The notes below the pieces were generated by a model. It was not told where the DNA came from, did not search any database, and saw nothing but the letters and a program-made list of their open reading frames with translations. Of a stretch of DNA of 64,000 nt, positions 44,091 to 53,083 are shown piece after piece. The translations under genes and the position numbers were made by a program. Source of the stretch: Rhodobacterales bacterium LSUCC0387 (GTDB taxonomy: Bacteria; Pseudomonadota; Alphaproteobacteria; Rhodobacterales; Rhodobacteraceae); assembly GCA_015689775.1 (NCBI GenBank), contig WVSR01000002.1, forward strand, positions 62,001-126,000. Reading direction: 5' to 3'. Position 1 is the stretch's first letter, and each line of letters begins with the position of its first letter.

Positions 44091-44360
44091 CAGGCGCACT
44101 GCCGCGCCTTGGCCATGGATGGTGCGCAACAGTGCCAGAAACATCAGCGCAGTTGCCTTAAGCGCCGAGATTATCAGTGTGGGAAACGCCCAGATAAGTA
44201 CGGCAGAGGCAACAGCCGAAACAACCATGATAACAGTGGTGAAACTGTTATCTACTTCGCCTTCAACCACCTCGCGTGCGATGCGTCCTATAAGGTGCAG
44301 GCGATAGGTGGCATGGCGCGTGATGTAGCGGCTTGTGTCTTCGTTTAAGGACATGGTCAT
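43779..44360 (-). CDS. Hypothetical membrane protein, 3' part antisense to maeB
   Basis: A minus-strand frame from the ATG at 44360, preceded by AGGAG with good spacing, encodes MTMSLNEDTSRYITRHATYR and then a hydrophobic stretch TVIMVVSAVASAVLIWAFPT with a second segment ISALKATALMFLALL. These first 90 codons lie outside maeB and look like a genuine small two-helix membrane protein. The remaining hundred codons are antisense to the maeB 3' end and look random. The true gene may end earlier through a sequencing or natural frameshift, or the C-terminus may be non-conserved. Confidence 0.4.
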   Translation of the reverse strand: MTMSLNEDTSRYITRHATYRLHLIGRIAREVVEGEVDNSFTTVIMVVSAVASAVLIWAFPTLIISALKATALMFLALLRTIHGQGAAVRLSAIGGDRRAREGGNIQKPPCSYRGGYNMRAIAHPHKNRSNLKPTCLHLENIPCRPSGICIGKDKRVGLPLKARIRENSGAQFGIKRAVDMHFALIGKIKRHCI

Positions 44361-44514
44361 GGAGGAGGCTCCTGTTGAATATCCCCGACTTAACTTTCCC
44401 GCCGTGAAAACAAAGTGGTGCATGGCCGTAGTTTTCGCGTCTGCGTCAAAGTCACCTTCTTGCGCAAGCTATGTCTGAAGGGATAGAAAATTGCGCAAGC
44501 AAAGGGAGGCCCGG

Positions 44515-46407
44515 ATGAGCTATCAAAAGATTTATGAGTATGCCCGCTCCAACCCTGAAGGGTTTTGGATGGAGGCTTCTTCCGCCATTGATTGGGATGT
44601 TGAACCATCCCGCGCGCTGTCTGATGAAAAAGCGCCTCTTTATGAATGGTTTGCAGATGGTCAACTGAATGGCTGTTGGAACGCGGTGGATCGCCATGTC
44701 GCTGCAGGCTACGGGGATCGCACCGCGATCATCTATGACAGCCCCATCACCAGCACAGTTCAGAAAATTTCCTATGCGGAATTGCAAGAACGTGTCGCGC
44801 TTCTGGCGGGCGGCCTTCAGGCCAAAGGTGTGACCAAAGGGGATCGTGTCATCATCTACATGCCTATGGTGCCACAGGCGGTTGAGGCGATGCTTGCTTG
44901 CGCGCGCATTGGTGCGGTGCATTCAGTGGTCTTTGGCGGCTTTGCTGCGGCTGAATTGGCAGTGCGCATTGATGATGCGCAGCCCAAATGTATTATTGCC
45001 GCCTCCTGTGGTATCGAGCCTGGACGCGTGGTGCGTTATAAACCGCTTTTGGATGCGGCCATCGAGGCGGCCGCGCATAAGCCAGAATTTTGCGTGATTT
45101 TTCAGCGCGAACAAGAAGTAGCAAGCTTGACCGATGGGCGCGATGTCGAATGGTATGGCTTCCAACATGGGGTTGCGCCTGCGCCTTGTGTGCCCGTTGA
45201 GGGCAACCATCCCGCCTATATTCTCTATACCTCTGGCACAACGGGCCAGCCAAAGGGGGTCGTACGCCATACGGGCGGCCATCTGGTCGCGTTAAATTGG
45301 TCAATGCGCAATCTCTATGACATGAACCCCGGCGAGGTATTTTGGGCCGCTTCTGATGTGGGTTGGGTCGTAGGGCATTCCTATATTTGCTACGCGCCTC
45401 TGACCTTTGGCTGCACAACAATCGTGTTTGAAGGCAAACCCATCGGCACGCCTGATGCGGGTACGTTCTGGCGGGTGATTCACGAGCATAAGGTCAAATG
45501 CCTGTTTACAGCCCCAACAGCCTTCCGCGCGATCAAGCGCGAAGACCCAGAAGGCAGCTTTATTGGAAAATATGATATCTCAAGTCTTGAATCGCTGTTC
45601 TTGGCGGGTGAGCGCGCCGACCCTGACACAATCCAATGGGCGCAGGCAAAGCTTGGTGTTCCTGTGATTGACCATTGGTGGCAAACCGAAACGGGTTGGG
45701 CCATTTGTGGCAACCCATTGGGTATTGAGAAAATACCTGTCAAAATTGGTAGCCCCTCGGTACCAATGCCCGGGTATGATGTGCAAATTTTGGACGAGGG
45801 CGGGCATGAACTGCCCGCGGGTGAATTGGGTGCGATTGCGATTAAATTGCCGTTGCCGCCTGCAACCTTACCTACGTTGTGGAATGCCGAGGCCCGCTTC
45901 CGCAAATCCTATCTTGAGCATTTCAAAGGCTATTACGAGACGGGTGACGCGGGATATAAGGATGAGGATGGTTATCTTTATATCATGGCACGCACGGATG
46001 ATGTGATCAACGTTGCGGGTCATCGCCTGTCCACAGGTGGGATGGAGGAGGTCCTCGCCTCTCACCCTGATGTGGCTGAATGCGCGGTGATCGGCGTGGC
46101 AGATGATCTCAAAGGGCAAATGCCTATCGGATTTTTATGTCTCAACAAAGGGGCGACAAAAGATGCGGCAGATGTCGTGTCTGAATGCGTGAAACTTGTG
46201 CGTGAGAAAATCGGTCCCGTTGCTGCGTTCAAACTGGCCGTTGTGGTGGAACGCCTACCCAAAACTCGTTCGGGCAAGATTTTGCGTGGGACAATGGTAA
46301 AAATTGCCGATGGCGAAAGCTACAAAATGCCTGCCACCATTGATGATCCCACAATTTTAGACGAGGTCGCTGTGGCCTTAAAAACTTTGGGCTACCCCAA
46401 AGCATAA
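44515..46407 (+). CDS. prpE: Propionyl-CoA synthetase
   Basis: The protein is 630 residues from the ATG at 44515, preceded by GGGAGG. It has an ACAS-type N-terminus (EGFWMEASSAIDWDVEPSRA), the P-loop YTSGTTGQPKGVVRHTGGH, WWQTETGWAI, TGDAGYKDEDGYLYIMARTD and the C-terminal catalytic lysine in TRSGKILRGTM. The WDVEPSRAL and FADGQLNGCWNAVDRH motifs favour PrpE over acetyl-CoA synthetase. It activates propionate to propionyl-CoA in the cytosol. A clear terminator follows. The lysine may be acetylation-controlled as in related enzymes. Confidence 0.92.
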   Translation: MSYQKIYEYARSNPEGFWMEASSAIDWDVEPSRALSDEKAPLYEWFADGQLNGCWNAVDRHVAAGYGDRTAIIYDSPITSTVQKISYAELQERVALLAGGLQAKGVTKGDRVIIYMPMVPQAVEAMLACARIGAVHSVVFGGFAAAELAVRIDDAQPKCIIAASCGIEPGRVVRYKPLLDAAIEAAAHKPEFCVIFQREQEVASLTDGRDVEWYGFQHGVAPAPCVPVEGNHPAYILYTSGTTGQPKGVVRHTGGHLVALNWSMRNLYDMNPGEVFWAASDVGWVVGHSYICYAPLTFGCTTIVFEGKPIGTPDAGTFWRVIHEHKVKCLFTAPTAFRAIKREDPEGSFIGKYDISSLESLFLAGERADPDTIQWAQAKLGVPVIDHWWQTETGWAICGNPLGIEKIPVKIGSPSVPMPGYDVQILDEGGHELPAGELGAIAIKLPLPPATLPTLWNAEARFRKSYLEHFKGYYETGDAGYKDEDGYLYIMARTDDVINVAGHRLSTGGMEEVLASHPDVAECAVIGVADDLKGQMPIGFLCLNKGATKDAADVVSECVKLVREKIGPVAAFKLAVVVERLPKTRSGKILRGTMVKIADGESYKMPATIDDPTILDEVAVALKTLGYPKA

Positions 46408-46434
46408 GGCGGGTCTGGAGAGACAGTACTAAAG

Positions 46435-46457
46435 GCGGGCCTTTTGGCCCGCTTTTT
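46435..46457 (+). terminator. Rho-independent terminator after prpE
   Basis: GCGGGCC (46435-46441) pairs with GGCCCGC (46446-46452) around a TTTT loop, followed by TTTTT. It sits 27 bases after the prpE stop and separates prpE from the nucleoside salvage operon. Confidence 0.93.
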
Positions 46458-46523
46458 CTTTCGCCTTGCGTGCATCGGTTCGTCAGGACAGATTGAGGGA
46501 ACGCAATGCAAGGAGTGCGGATC

Positions 46524-46937
46524 ATGCCCCATACCAAGACACCAGACCCCGCATTGATGGCTGCTGCCGCAAAAATCCGTCCGCGCGCCTATGCCCCTTA
46601 TTCGGGCTTTGCGGTCGGTGCTGCGCTACGTGGGGCGGATGGGCAGATATACCAAGGGGTGAATGTCGAGAACGCGGCTTATCCGCAAGGCACCTGCGCT
46701 GAGGCAGGTGCAATTTCAGCCATGCTCGCCGCAGGCTGTAGCGAGATCCTAGAGGTTGCGGTAATCGCAGATAGCCCCGTTCCTGTCGCCCCTTGTGGGG
46801 GGTGTCGCCAAAAATTGCGGGAATTCAGCAAAGATGAGGTATTGATCACCATGGCCACCACGCGCGGCGCGGGTCAGGCAATCATGAGCATGGCGGAAAT
46901 CCTGCCTGGCGCCTTCGTGAAATCGGCGATGGAATAG
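46524..46937 (+). CDS. cdd: Cytidine deaminase
   Basis: The protein is 137 residues from the ATG at 46524, with AAGGAG eight bases upstream; the ATG at 46506 contains that site and is rejected. Zinc ligands are C58 and the CxxC pair C91 and C94 (PCGGCRQ), with the catalytic glutamate E60 (GTCAEAGAI). The three-cysteine pattern is that of tetrameric deaminases. It turns cytidine and deoxycytidine into uridine and deoxyuridine. It is the first gene of the cdd-deoA-deoB-small-add-upp operon. Confidence 0.95.
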   Translation: MPHTKTPDPALMAAAAKIRPRAYAPYSGFAVGAALRGADGQIYQGVNVENAAYPQGTCAEAGAISAMLAAGCSEILEVAVIADSPVPVAPCGGCRQKLREFSKDEVLITMATTRGAGQAIMSMAEILPGAFVKSAME

Positions 46938-46945
46938 GGCGGATC

Positions 46946-48256
46946 ATGGCTGAGCCGCGTAGCATCTTGGCAAAATTGCGGGAGGGTCAAACCCTGACCG
47001 AATTTGAGATGTTTGCCTTTGCCGAAGGTTTGGCGGATGGCACTGTCAGCGATGCACAGGCAGGGGCCTTTGCGATGGCCGTGTGTTTGCGCGGCCTCAG
47101 CCTCGAGAACCGCACGCATTTGACCCATGGGATGCTAGAAAGTGGCACAGTTTTGGGTTGGTCGCTGGATGGCCCTGTCATTGACAAACATTCCACAGGC
47201 GGGGTGGGCGATTGTGTGTCGCTAATCCTTGCACCTGCCTTAGCGGCCTGTGGGGCTTATGTGCCGATGATTTCAGGGCGTGGCTTGGGACATACGGGCG
47301 GCACCTTGGATAAGCTTTCGGCGATTTCGGGCTTGCAGATTGATGTTCCCATTGAGGATTTGCAACGCATTGTGGGGCAGGTGGGCTGTGCGATTGTCAG
47401 CGCCAATGCCGATATCGCCCCCGCGGATCGGAGGCTCTATGGGTTGCGTGATATCACCGCCACTGTGCCCAGCATCGATTTGATCACGGCTTCAATCTTG
47501 TCCAAGAAATTGGCGGCAGGGCTAGAGGCCTTGGTCTTAGACGTCAAATGCGGCTCGGGTGCGTTCATGCAAACCCCGCAAGAGGCAGTGCAACTGGCCC
47601 AATCCTTGGTGGATACAGCGCAAAGCGCAGGCTGTAAAACCACGGCCCTTGTCACCGATATGAACCAACCGCTTGCGTGCGCAGCGGGCAATGCCTTGGA
47701 AATGATGGAGGTGATGGAGGCGCTGTGCGGCCCAAATCTCGACAGTGATCTGACCCGCTTAACTATCAGCCTTGGGGGAGAGGCTCTGGTGCAAGCGGGG
47801 CTTGCAGTTGATGCTGCAGCGGGTGAAATGGCGATCAGAAACGCGCTGACCCAAGGTCACGCTGCCGAGGTTTTTGGCCGTATGGTCGCGGCTCAAGGAG
47901 GTGCATTGGATTTCGTTGCGCGTTGGCGAGATCGTTTGCCCGCAGCGCCCTATGTGGTGGATATTTTCCCACAAAAGACAGGCTATATCCGTGCAATTGA
48001 CGCCCGCGCCTTGGGCGAGGTTGTGGTGCATCTTGGTGGGGGGCGCCTACAGGCAGAGGATCAGATCGACAAGCGCGTTGGCCTTTCTGACATTCAGCGG
48101 ATTGGTGATTTGGTGGACCCCGCAACACCGCTTTTGCGCCTTCATGCGCGCGACCCTGAGATTGCCAAACATATGGGTGCGATCGTATTGGACGCGTTCA
48201 CCTTTTCTGAAGAAAGGCCGCAACGCCCTACCTTGATCCACGAAAGGATCGGCTGA
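46946..48256 (+). CDS. deoA: Thymidine phosphorylase
   Basis: The 436-residue protein shows the glycosyltransferase family 3 layout. The phosphate-binding KHSTGGVGDCVSLILAPALA, then MISGRGLGHTGGTLDKLSAI and SLDLITAS-like IDLITASILSKKLAAG, plus KCGSGAFM, are characteristic. It splits thymidine or deoxyuridine with phosphate to the base and deoxyribose-1-phosphate, which the next enzyme DeoB isomerises. It starts eight bases after cdd and ends directly before deoB. Confidence 0.95.
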   Translation: MAEPRSILAKLREGQTLTEFEMFAFAEGLADGTVSDAQAGAFAMAVCLRGLSLENRTHLTHGMLESGTVLGWSLDGPVIDKHSTGGVGDCVSLILAPALAACGAYVPMISGRGLGHTGGTLDKLSAISGLQIDVPIEDLQRIVGQVGCAIVSANADIAPADRRLYGLRDITATVPSIDLITASILSKKLAAGLEALVLDVKCGSGAFMQTPQEAVQLAQSLVDTAQSAGCKTTALVTDMNQPLACAAGNALEMMEVMEALCGPNLDSDLTRLTISLGGEALVQAGLAVDAAAGEMAIRNALTQGHAAEVFGRMVAAQGGALDFVARWRDRLPAAPYVVDIFPQKTGYIRAIDARALGEVVVHLGGGRLQAEDQIDKRVGLSDIQRIGDLVDPATPLLRLHARDPEIAKHMGAIVLDAFTFSEERPQRPTLIHERIG

Positions 48257-49441
48257 ATGGGGCGTGGATTTTTGGTGGTGATGGATTCTGTTGGTATCGG
48301 GGGGGCGTCTGACGCAGACCGATATTTCAACGCTGGCCATCCCGATACAGGCGCGAATACTGTGGGCCATATCGCGCAGACGCAGGCGTTGAGATTGCCT
48401 AATTTAGATCGTTTGGGCCTTGGGGCTGCTTTGCATCTGGCAAGCGGCATCTGCCCTGCACCCCTGACCACCGGCGCGCCGAATGCCATCTGGGGTGTGG
48501 CCGAAGAATGCGCTAACGGTAAAGACACGCCATCAGGCCATTGGGAACTAACAGGCTGCGCCTTGCCCTGGAATTGGCATTATTTTCCCTCTACGATCCC
48601 AAGTTTCCCTGAGGATTTGATCGGAGAGGTTCAATCTATCGCAGGTGTTGGGCGGATTTTGGGCAATTGCCACGACTCTGGCACCGAGATCATTGAACGC
48701 CTTGGGGCGCAACATCTGCAAACGGGATATCCGATCTGCTACACCTCGGCTGATAGTGTTTTTCAGATTGCGGCGCATGAACAGGTCTTTGGGCTAGAGC
48801 GTCTCTACGACCTATGCGAAAGGCTCGCGCCGCAGCTTCATGCGATGCGCGTGGGGCGGGTGATCGCGCGTCCCTTCACAGGGCGCCTAGGCGCGTTTAA
48901 GCGCACTGAAAACCGCCGCGATTACGCGATGGTGCCGCCCAACCCAACCCTGTTGGATCACGCGTCCGAGGCAGGGCGCGCGGTCATTGCCATAGGAAAA
49001 ATCAGCGATATCTTCGCCCATCGCGGCATCACGGAAAGCCATAAAGGGAATGATGCTCGCTTGATGGAGCATCTCGCCCGTGCTGTTGATTGCGCCCCTG
49101 ATGGTAGTCTTACGGTCGCGAATTTTGTTGAGTTTGATGCTCGTTTTGGTCATCGCCGCGATGTGGCGGGTTATGCGGGTGCGCTGGAATGGTTTGACAC
49201 GGCGATTGCGCCGATTATCGCTGCGCTGCGGGCAGGTGACATGCTTATTTTAACGGCAGATCATGGCAATGATCCCACATGGGTGGGCACGGATCACACC
49301 CGTGAACGTGTCCCATTTTTAGTGGCCGCCCCTGACCACGCGCCACAAGGTCTTGGGCTTCGAGCCTTTGCCGATATTGGTGCAAGTCTTGCCGCTCATT
49401 TGGGGCTTGCCCCCCTTCAGATTGGAACCCGCGCCTTATGA
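48257..49441 (+). CDS. deoB: Phosphopentomutase
   Basis: The 394-residue alkaline phosphatase-superfamily protein begins LVVMDSVGIGGASDADRYFN with the first metal aspartate. It continues with the catalytic threonine region CANGKDTPSGHWELTG and ends with metal-binding ILTADHGNDPTWVGTDHTRE. It interconverts (deoxy)ribose-1- and -5-phosphates, linking nucleoside phosphorolysis to central metabolism. It starts with no gap after deoA and its stop overlaps the next small gene by four bases. Confidence 0.95.
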   Translation: MGRGFLVVMDSVGIGGASDADRYFNAGHPDTGANTVGHIAQTQALRLPNLDRLGLGAALHLASGICPAPLTTGAPNAIWGVAEECANGKDTPSGHWELTGCALPWNWHYFPSTIPSFPEDLIGEVQSIAGVGRILGNCHDSGTEIIERLGAQHLQTGYPICYTSADSVFQIAAHEQVFGLERLYDLCERLAPQLHAMRVGRVIARPFTGRLGAFKRTENRRDYAMVPPNPTLLDHASEAGRAVIAIGKISDIFAHRGITESHKGNDARLMEHLARAVDCAPDGSLTVANFVEFDARFGHRRDVAGYAGALEWFDTAIAPIIAALRAGDMLILTADHGNDPTWVGTDHTRERVPFLVAAPDHAPQGLGLRAFADIGASLAAHLGLAPLQIGTRAL

Positions 49442-49599
49442 GCCAGATCGACAGCCAAATCATCTATGCCGCTATGACCTTTGTCGCTGCTCTACTTGGG
49501 GTGCGTCTGGCTGCGCGGGTCTTGTCGCAGGGGGGGATCTCATGGGGTATGGCCACCTTATTTGCCATCGTGGTCACCGCGCTTGGATATTATTTCTAG
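49438..49599 (+). CDS. Small membrane protein between deoB and add (53 aa)
   Basis: An ATG overlaps the deoB stop (ATGA), and the frame runs for 53 codons to a TAG nine bases before add. The product begins MSQIDSQIIYAAMTFVAALL and ends FAIVVTALGYYF, with two hydrophobic helices joined by the polar loop ARVLSQGGISWG. I recognise no family. The tight packing, translational coupling and absence of any other reading for this gap make it likely to be real. It may be a small accessory of nucleoside uptake or simply a conserved orphan. Confidence 0.65.
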   Translation: MSQIDSQIIYAAMTFVAALLGVRLAARVLSQGGISWGMATLFAIVVTALGYYF

Positions 49600-49608
49600 G
49601 GGGATGGG

Positions 49609-50595
49609 ATGTCAGATATGGCCTGCGTCAAAAAGGTTGAATTGCACCTTCATCTTGAGGGGGCGGCACAGCCCGATTTTATTCGTCAGATTGCATTCGA
49701 AAAAAAGGTAGATTTATCTGGTATTTTTACCACTCAAGGCGGCTACGATATACAAGACTTTGTCCATTTTTTGCGCGTCTATGAGGCGGCAACATCTGTT
49801 CTCACCACCCCTGAGGATTACGCGCGGCTGACGCGGTCTGTGCTTGAGGCATCGGCGCGTCATGGGGTGGTATATTGCGAGACCTTCTTGTCCCCTGATT
49901 TTTGTGGCGGCGGGGATATTGGCGCTTGGCGCGATTACCTCTCTGCAATGACCGAAGCCGCAGATGCCGCCGAGCGGGATTTTGGGATCACGATGCGGGG
50001 CGTGATTACGGCGGTTCGTCATTTTGGGCCAGATCAGGCGAAACGGGCCGCGCGCTGTGCTGCGGAAACCGCGGGTCGCATGATTTGCGGCTTTGGAATG
50101 GCGGGGGACGAAAAGATTGGTTATGTGCGCGATTTTTCTTGGAGCTTTGATTGCGCGGCCGAGGCAGGTTTGCCGTTTAGCATTCATGCTGGCGAATGGG
50201 GGGGGACGCAATCGGTGCGCGAGACTTTAGATGCCTATAATCCCCCCCGTATTGGACATGGTGTCGAGGCGATCAGCGATCCTGACTTGGTTGCGCGGCT
50301 TGCAGATACAGGCGTTGTTTTGGAGTGCTGCCCCGTGTCAAATGTCTTTCTTGGAGTTTTCCCAAATTGGAAAAGTCATCCCCTTGCGCGGCTGCGCGAG
50401 GCTGGGGTGAAGGTGACTGTGTCAACCGATGATCCGCCCTTTTTCCATACCAACATGAGCCGCGAATATGAGGCGTTGGAACAGCATTTTGGGTGGGGTG
50501 AGCCAGAATTTATTGAAATAAACCAAACCGCGCTTGCAGCGGCCTTTTGTGATGAGAAAACCCGCGCGCGCGTTGCGAAACGGCTTGAAGGCTAG
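49609..50595 (+). CDS. add: Adenosine deaminase
   Basis: The 328-residue amidohydrolase has zinc ligands H13 and H15 (ELHLHLEGAA), the later HAGEWGG histidine, the catalytic region RIGHGVEAISD and the aspartates of VSTDDPPFFHT. It deaminates adenosine and deoxyadenosine to inosine forms; related bacterial members act on adenine or other aminated purines. It lies in the nucleoside operon nine bases after the small membrane protein gene and 12 before upp. The ribosome site is GGGATGGG. Confidence 0.91.
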   Translation: MSDMACVKKVELHLHLEGAAQPDFIRQIAFEKKVDLSGIFTTQGGYDIQDFVHFLRVYEAATSVLTTPEDYARLTRSVLEASARHGVVYCETFLSPDFCGGGDIGAWRDYLSAMTEAADAAERDFGITMRGVITAVRHFGPDQAKRAARCAAETAGRMICGFGMAGDEKIGYVRDFSWSFDCAAEAGLPFSIHAGEWGGTQSVRETLDAYNPPRIGHGVEAISDPDLVARLADTGVVLECCPVSNVFLGVFPNWKSHPLARLREAGVKVTVSTDDPPFFHTNMSREYEALEQHFGWGEPEFIEINQTALAAAFCDEKTRARVAKRLEG

Positions 50596-50607
50596 GGGGG
50601 TAAGACT

Positions 50608-51246
50608 ATGCCTGAATTTGATACGCTGACCATCGTGACCCATCCGCTTGTGCAGCATAAGCTGAGCTTGATGCGGGACAAAACCTGCGCCTCTCAAGAT
50701 TTTGCGCGTCTTTTGACCGAAATTTCGATGCTGATGGCCTATGAGGTCACCCGCAATTTAGCGGTCACCACCACCGCCGTTGAAACACCGCTTGAGGTGA
50801 TGGATGCCCCTACACTCGCAGGGAAAAAACTGGCTTTAATTTCGATTTTGCGCGCGGGCAACGGAATGCTTGAGGGGATGCGCGCCGTGATCCCCGCCGC
50901 GCGGGTTGGGTTTGTCGGGCTTTACCGCAATGAGGAAACCCTTGAGCCGGTGGATTACTATCTCAACCTACCCTCCCACCTATCCCAACGTCATGTCATC
51001 GCCCTTGATCCGATGTTGGCAACGGGCAATTCCGCGGCAGCGGCGGTGGATAAAATTAAATCAGAAGGGGCCGGTGATATCAGTCTGATGACATTGCTAG
51101 CCGCACCTGAGGGCGTCAGGGCATTCGCAGCTCGCCATCCCGATGTGCCAATTTTCACGGCATCCTTGGATCGTGGCTTGAACGAAAAGGGCTATATCCT
51201 TCCAGGTCTGGGAGATGCGGGGGATCGGATATTCGCGACCAAGTAA
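50608..51246 (+). CDS. upp: Uracil phosphoribosyltransferase
   Basis: The 212-residue protein has the Upp N-terminus (VTHPLVQHKLSLMRDKTCAS), the ISILRAGNGMLEGM motif, the PRPP-binding ALDPMLATGNSAAAAVDKIK and the C-terminal uracil-binding YILPGLGDAGDRIFATK. It salvages uracil to UMP with PRPP. It is the last gene of the operon. No terminator hairpin was obvious in the 123 bases before the convergent hypothetical gene. Confidence 0.96.
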   Translation: MPEFDTLTIVTHPLVQHKLSLMRDKTCASQDFARLLTEISMLMAYEVTRNLAVTTTAVETPLEVMDAPTLAGKKLALISILRAGNGMLEGMRAVIPAARVGFVGLYRNEETLEPVDYYLNLPSHLSQRHVIALDPMLATGNSAAAAVDKIKSEGAGDISLMTLLAAPEGVRAFAARHPDVPIFTASLDRGLNEKGYILPGLGDAGDRIFATK

Positions 51247-51369
51247 AGAGTGCTTCGATTTGAGATGCGTGGCTTTTGTTGGCCATTTCTGAAGCAATGC
51301 TTTAACACGGATTGCTGTATTGATCTAGCGAGCAGCCGGGTTCTTCTCGGTGCATGTTCGGTGACCTAA

Positions 51370-52392
51370 TCAATTGGAGCAGATTTCCTGTAGGGCAACC
51401 CATCTGGTATCATTTAATAAGGGCGTGTTTGGCGTAGCACGAAGGGGGTCTGCCTCGATCAGGCTTAGGGTTTCCTCGCCTGAAATATCTAATGCATAGG
51501 CGTAAGGCTGCGAGGAAATCTCTGCCTGAGCGAATTGCAATAAAAGTGCCTCATCGGTCACCTCTGTTGGTGTTTCGGTTAACAGACTGGCTGCGCGCGC
51601 AGCCAGATGAGCGTCGCTGATCTGGCCTGAAGTCAACAGTCGAAATGTAGCCCACAAACCCGCCTCTTGCAGCAGTGTATGGGTGGGGTTGCTATCAACC
51701 AAGCGGATATATTCCGACAATAAAAACCCTGCCAAAACATCAGGGCTTTGGTAATCTTCAACCACGGATCGGTTCAGCACGATCAAATCGCCGGGCAAAT
51801 GCAGGCTTGCGGGCAGGCCATCGCGCAGAACCACAAGGCGCGGCACGATCGGTGTGGCGATGAACACCCGCCGCGCAAGGGCTGCAAGCGCGGCTTGCCC
51901 TGCGGTTTGATTGCAGCTTGGCCCCGTCAGTTGGATCATCTCTGTGAGAATGTCCTGACCGATTTCGCGCTTTTTTGCATCAGGCAAAAGATGCACTGTC
52001 TGGCGCACCAAGGCATCAGGCAACCAGAACAGGCCCAAGCCCAGAACCACCGCTGCGGTTGTTGACGCCAGAATGCCCCGCAACCGCCCAGGATGGGGGC
52101 GATTGCGGTCAATCATACTGCGTAGCTTTTCGACTGCGGCGATCATGTCCTCATCTGCGATTTCTATGCTTTCGTCACTGCCCTCCACGGGCACATAGAG
52201 GGCGGGCAGCTCGCCGGGATTAACGCGGATCACGGCAGCCAGTGACCAATGGGTGAGGGCGGTTTCTGAAAGAGTCGAAATGATCAAAGATGTGTTGCCC
52301 AAATTGATCAACACTTCGCGGCGTTGGCTGTCTCCAACATCGCGCCAAAGGCCTATTGCCTCTAGCTTTTGATATTCCTCTAACGCGGTCAA
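51370..52392 (-). CDS. Hypothetical membrane-anchored protein, possibly a degenerate M48-like peptidase fold
   Basis: The 340-residue protein has a cytosolic N-terminal part (about 1-105), one membrane segment (about 107-125, LASTTAAVVLGLGLFWL), and a helical C-terminal part. The stretch LPASLHLPGDLIVLNRSVVE followed by SPDVLAGFLLSEYIRL recalls the region around HExxH of M48 peptidases, but the zinc-binding histidines are absent. I do not recognise it otherwise. It is cotranscribed with the GST and MerR genes upstream. Only the topology is well supported. Confidence 0.65.
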   Translation of the reverse strand: MTALEEYQKLEAIGLWRDVGDSQRREVLINLGNTSLIISTLSETALTHWSLAAVIRVNPGELPALYVPVEGSDESIEIADEDMIAAVEKLRSMIDRNRPHPGRLRGILASTTAAVVLGLGLFWLPDALVRQTVHLLPDAKKREIGQDILTEMIQLTGPSCNQTAGQAALAALARRVFIATPIVPRLVVLRDGLPASLHLPGDLIVLNRSVVEDYQSPDVLAGFLLSEYIRLVDSNPTHTLLQEAGLWATFRLLTSGQISDAHLAARAASLLTETPTEVTDEALLLQFAQAEISSQPYAYALDISGEETLSLIEADPLRATPNTPLLNDTRWVALQEICSN

Positions 52393-52407
52393 GCAATGCC
52401 CTCGCGC

Positions 52408-53061
52408 TTATGCATCGCGAAACCCGTCATCTTTGCCCACGGTTGGCGCAGGCATCAGATCATAGGGATGCGCCCAATTGGGTTGGTGGGCTAAACGGGT
52501 TAACCATGCCGAAATAGCAGGATAATCGGTGCGAGTGAAATTGAAATTTTCGGGGTAATAGAGATAGCCTGCGCAGGCGATATCCGCCGCTGAGACACTG
52601 TCGCAGGCAATCCAGTCGCGGGTGCTCAGCACACCTTCAAGAACGGAGAGTGCCGCCTGCATCCGCCCTGTCAAATACCCAATAACGCCAGCATCGCGTT
52701 TGTCCGCGGGTGCGAAATTAATCAAGAACCGCAAAGGCCCCGCAGTGCCTGAAACCTTTTGATTGTCGAACAAAATCCACCGTAAGATTTCTTGGCGGTC
52801 TGCTGCACTCGCCCCTGCAAGTTTGCCTGTTTCATCCATAACCCAAGTTTGGATCAACCCTGATTGGGTCAGGATTTTGCCTCCCGCATTAAGCACGGGA
52901 ACTTCACCCATTGGGTTTATTGCGCGAAACTCTGCCCCGCGTGCCTCGCCATTGAAAAAATCAACAAAACGGGGATGCCAAGGCACGCCTGCCAGAGTGA
53001 GGCACAGCGCGGCTTTATAGGCATTTCCAGATTCCCCAAAACAATAGAGGGTGTTGGTCAC
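52408..53061 (-). CDS. Glutathione S-transferase family protein
   Basis: The 217-residue protein has a thioredoxin-like N-domain (MTNTLYCFGESGNAYKAALC; INPMGEVPVLNAGGKILTQS) with the conserved cis-proline and the QS glutathione-binding pair, and a helical C-domain (about 85-210). The possible catalytic serine is in ESGNAYK. It conjugates or reduces electrophiles with glutathione. It lies 22 bases after the MerR gene, so expression may respond to that regulator. It is unlike the YfcG-type GST at the left end. Confidence 0.85.
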   Translation of the reverse strand: MTNTLYCFGESGNAYKAALCLTLAGVPWHPRFVDFFNGEARGAEFRAINPMGEVPVLNAGGKILTQSGLIQTWVMDETGKLAGASAADRQEILRWILFDNQKVSGTAGPLRFLINFAPADKRDAGVIGYLTGRMQAALSVLEGVLSTRDWIACDSVSAADIACAGYLYYPENFNFTRTDYPAISAWLTRLAHQPNWAHPYDLMPAPTVGKDDGFRDA

Positions 53062-53083
53062 GGCTCGGTTTCCTTATGTTACG

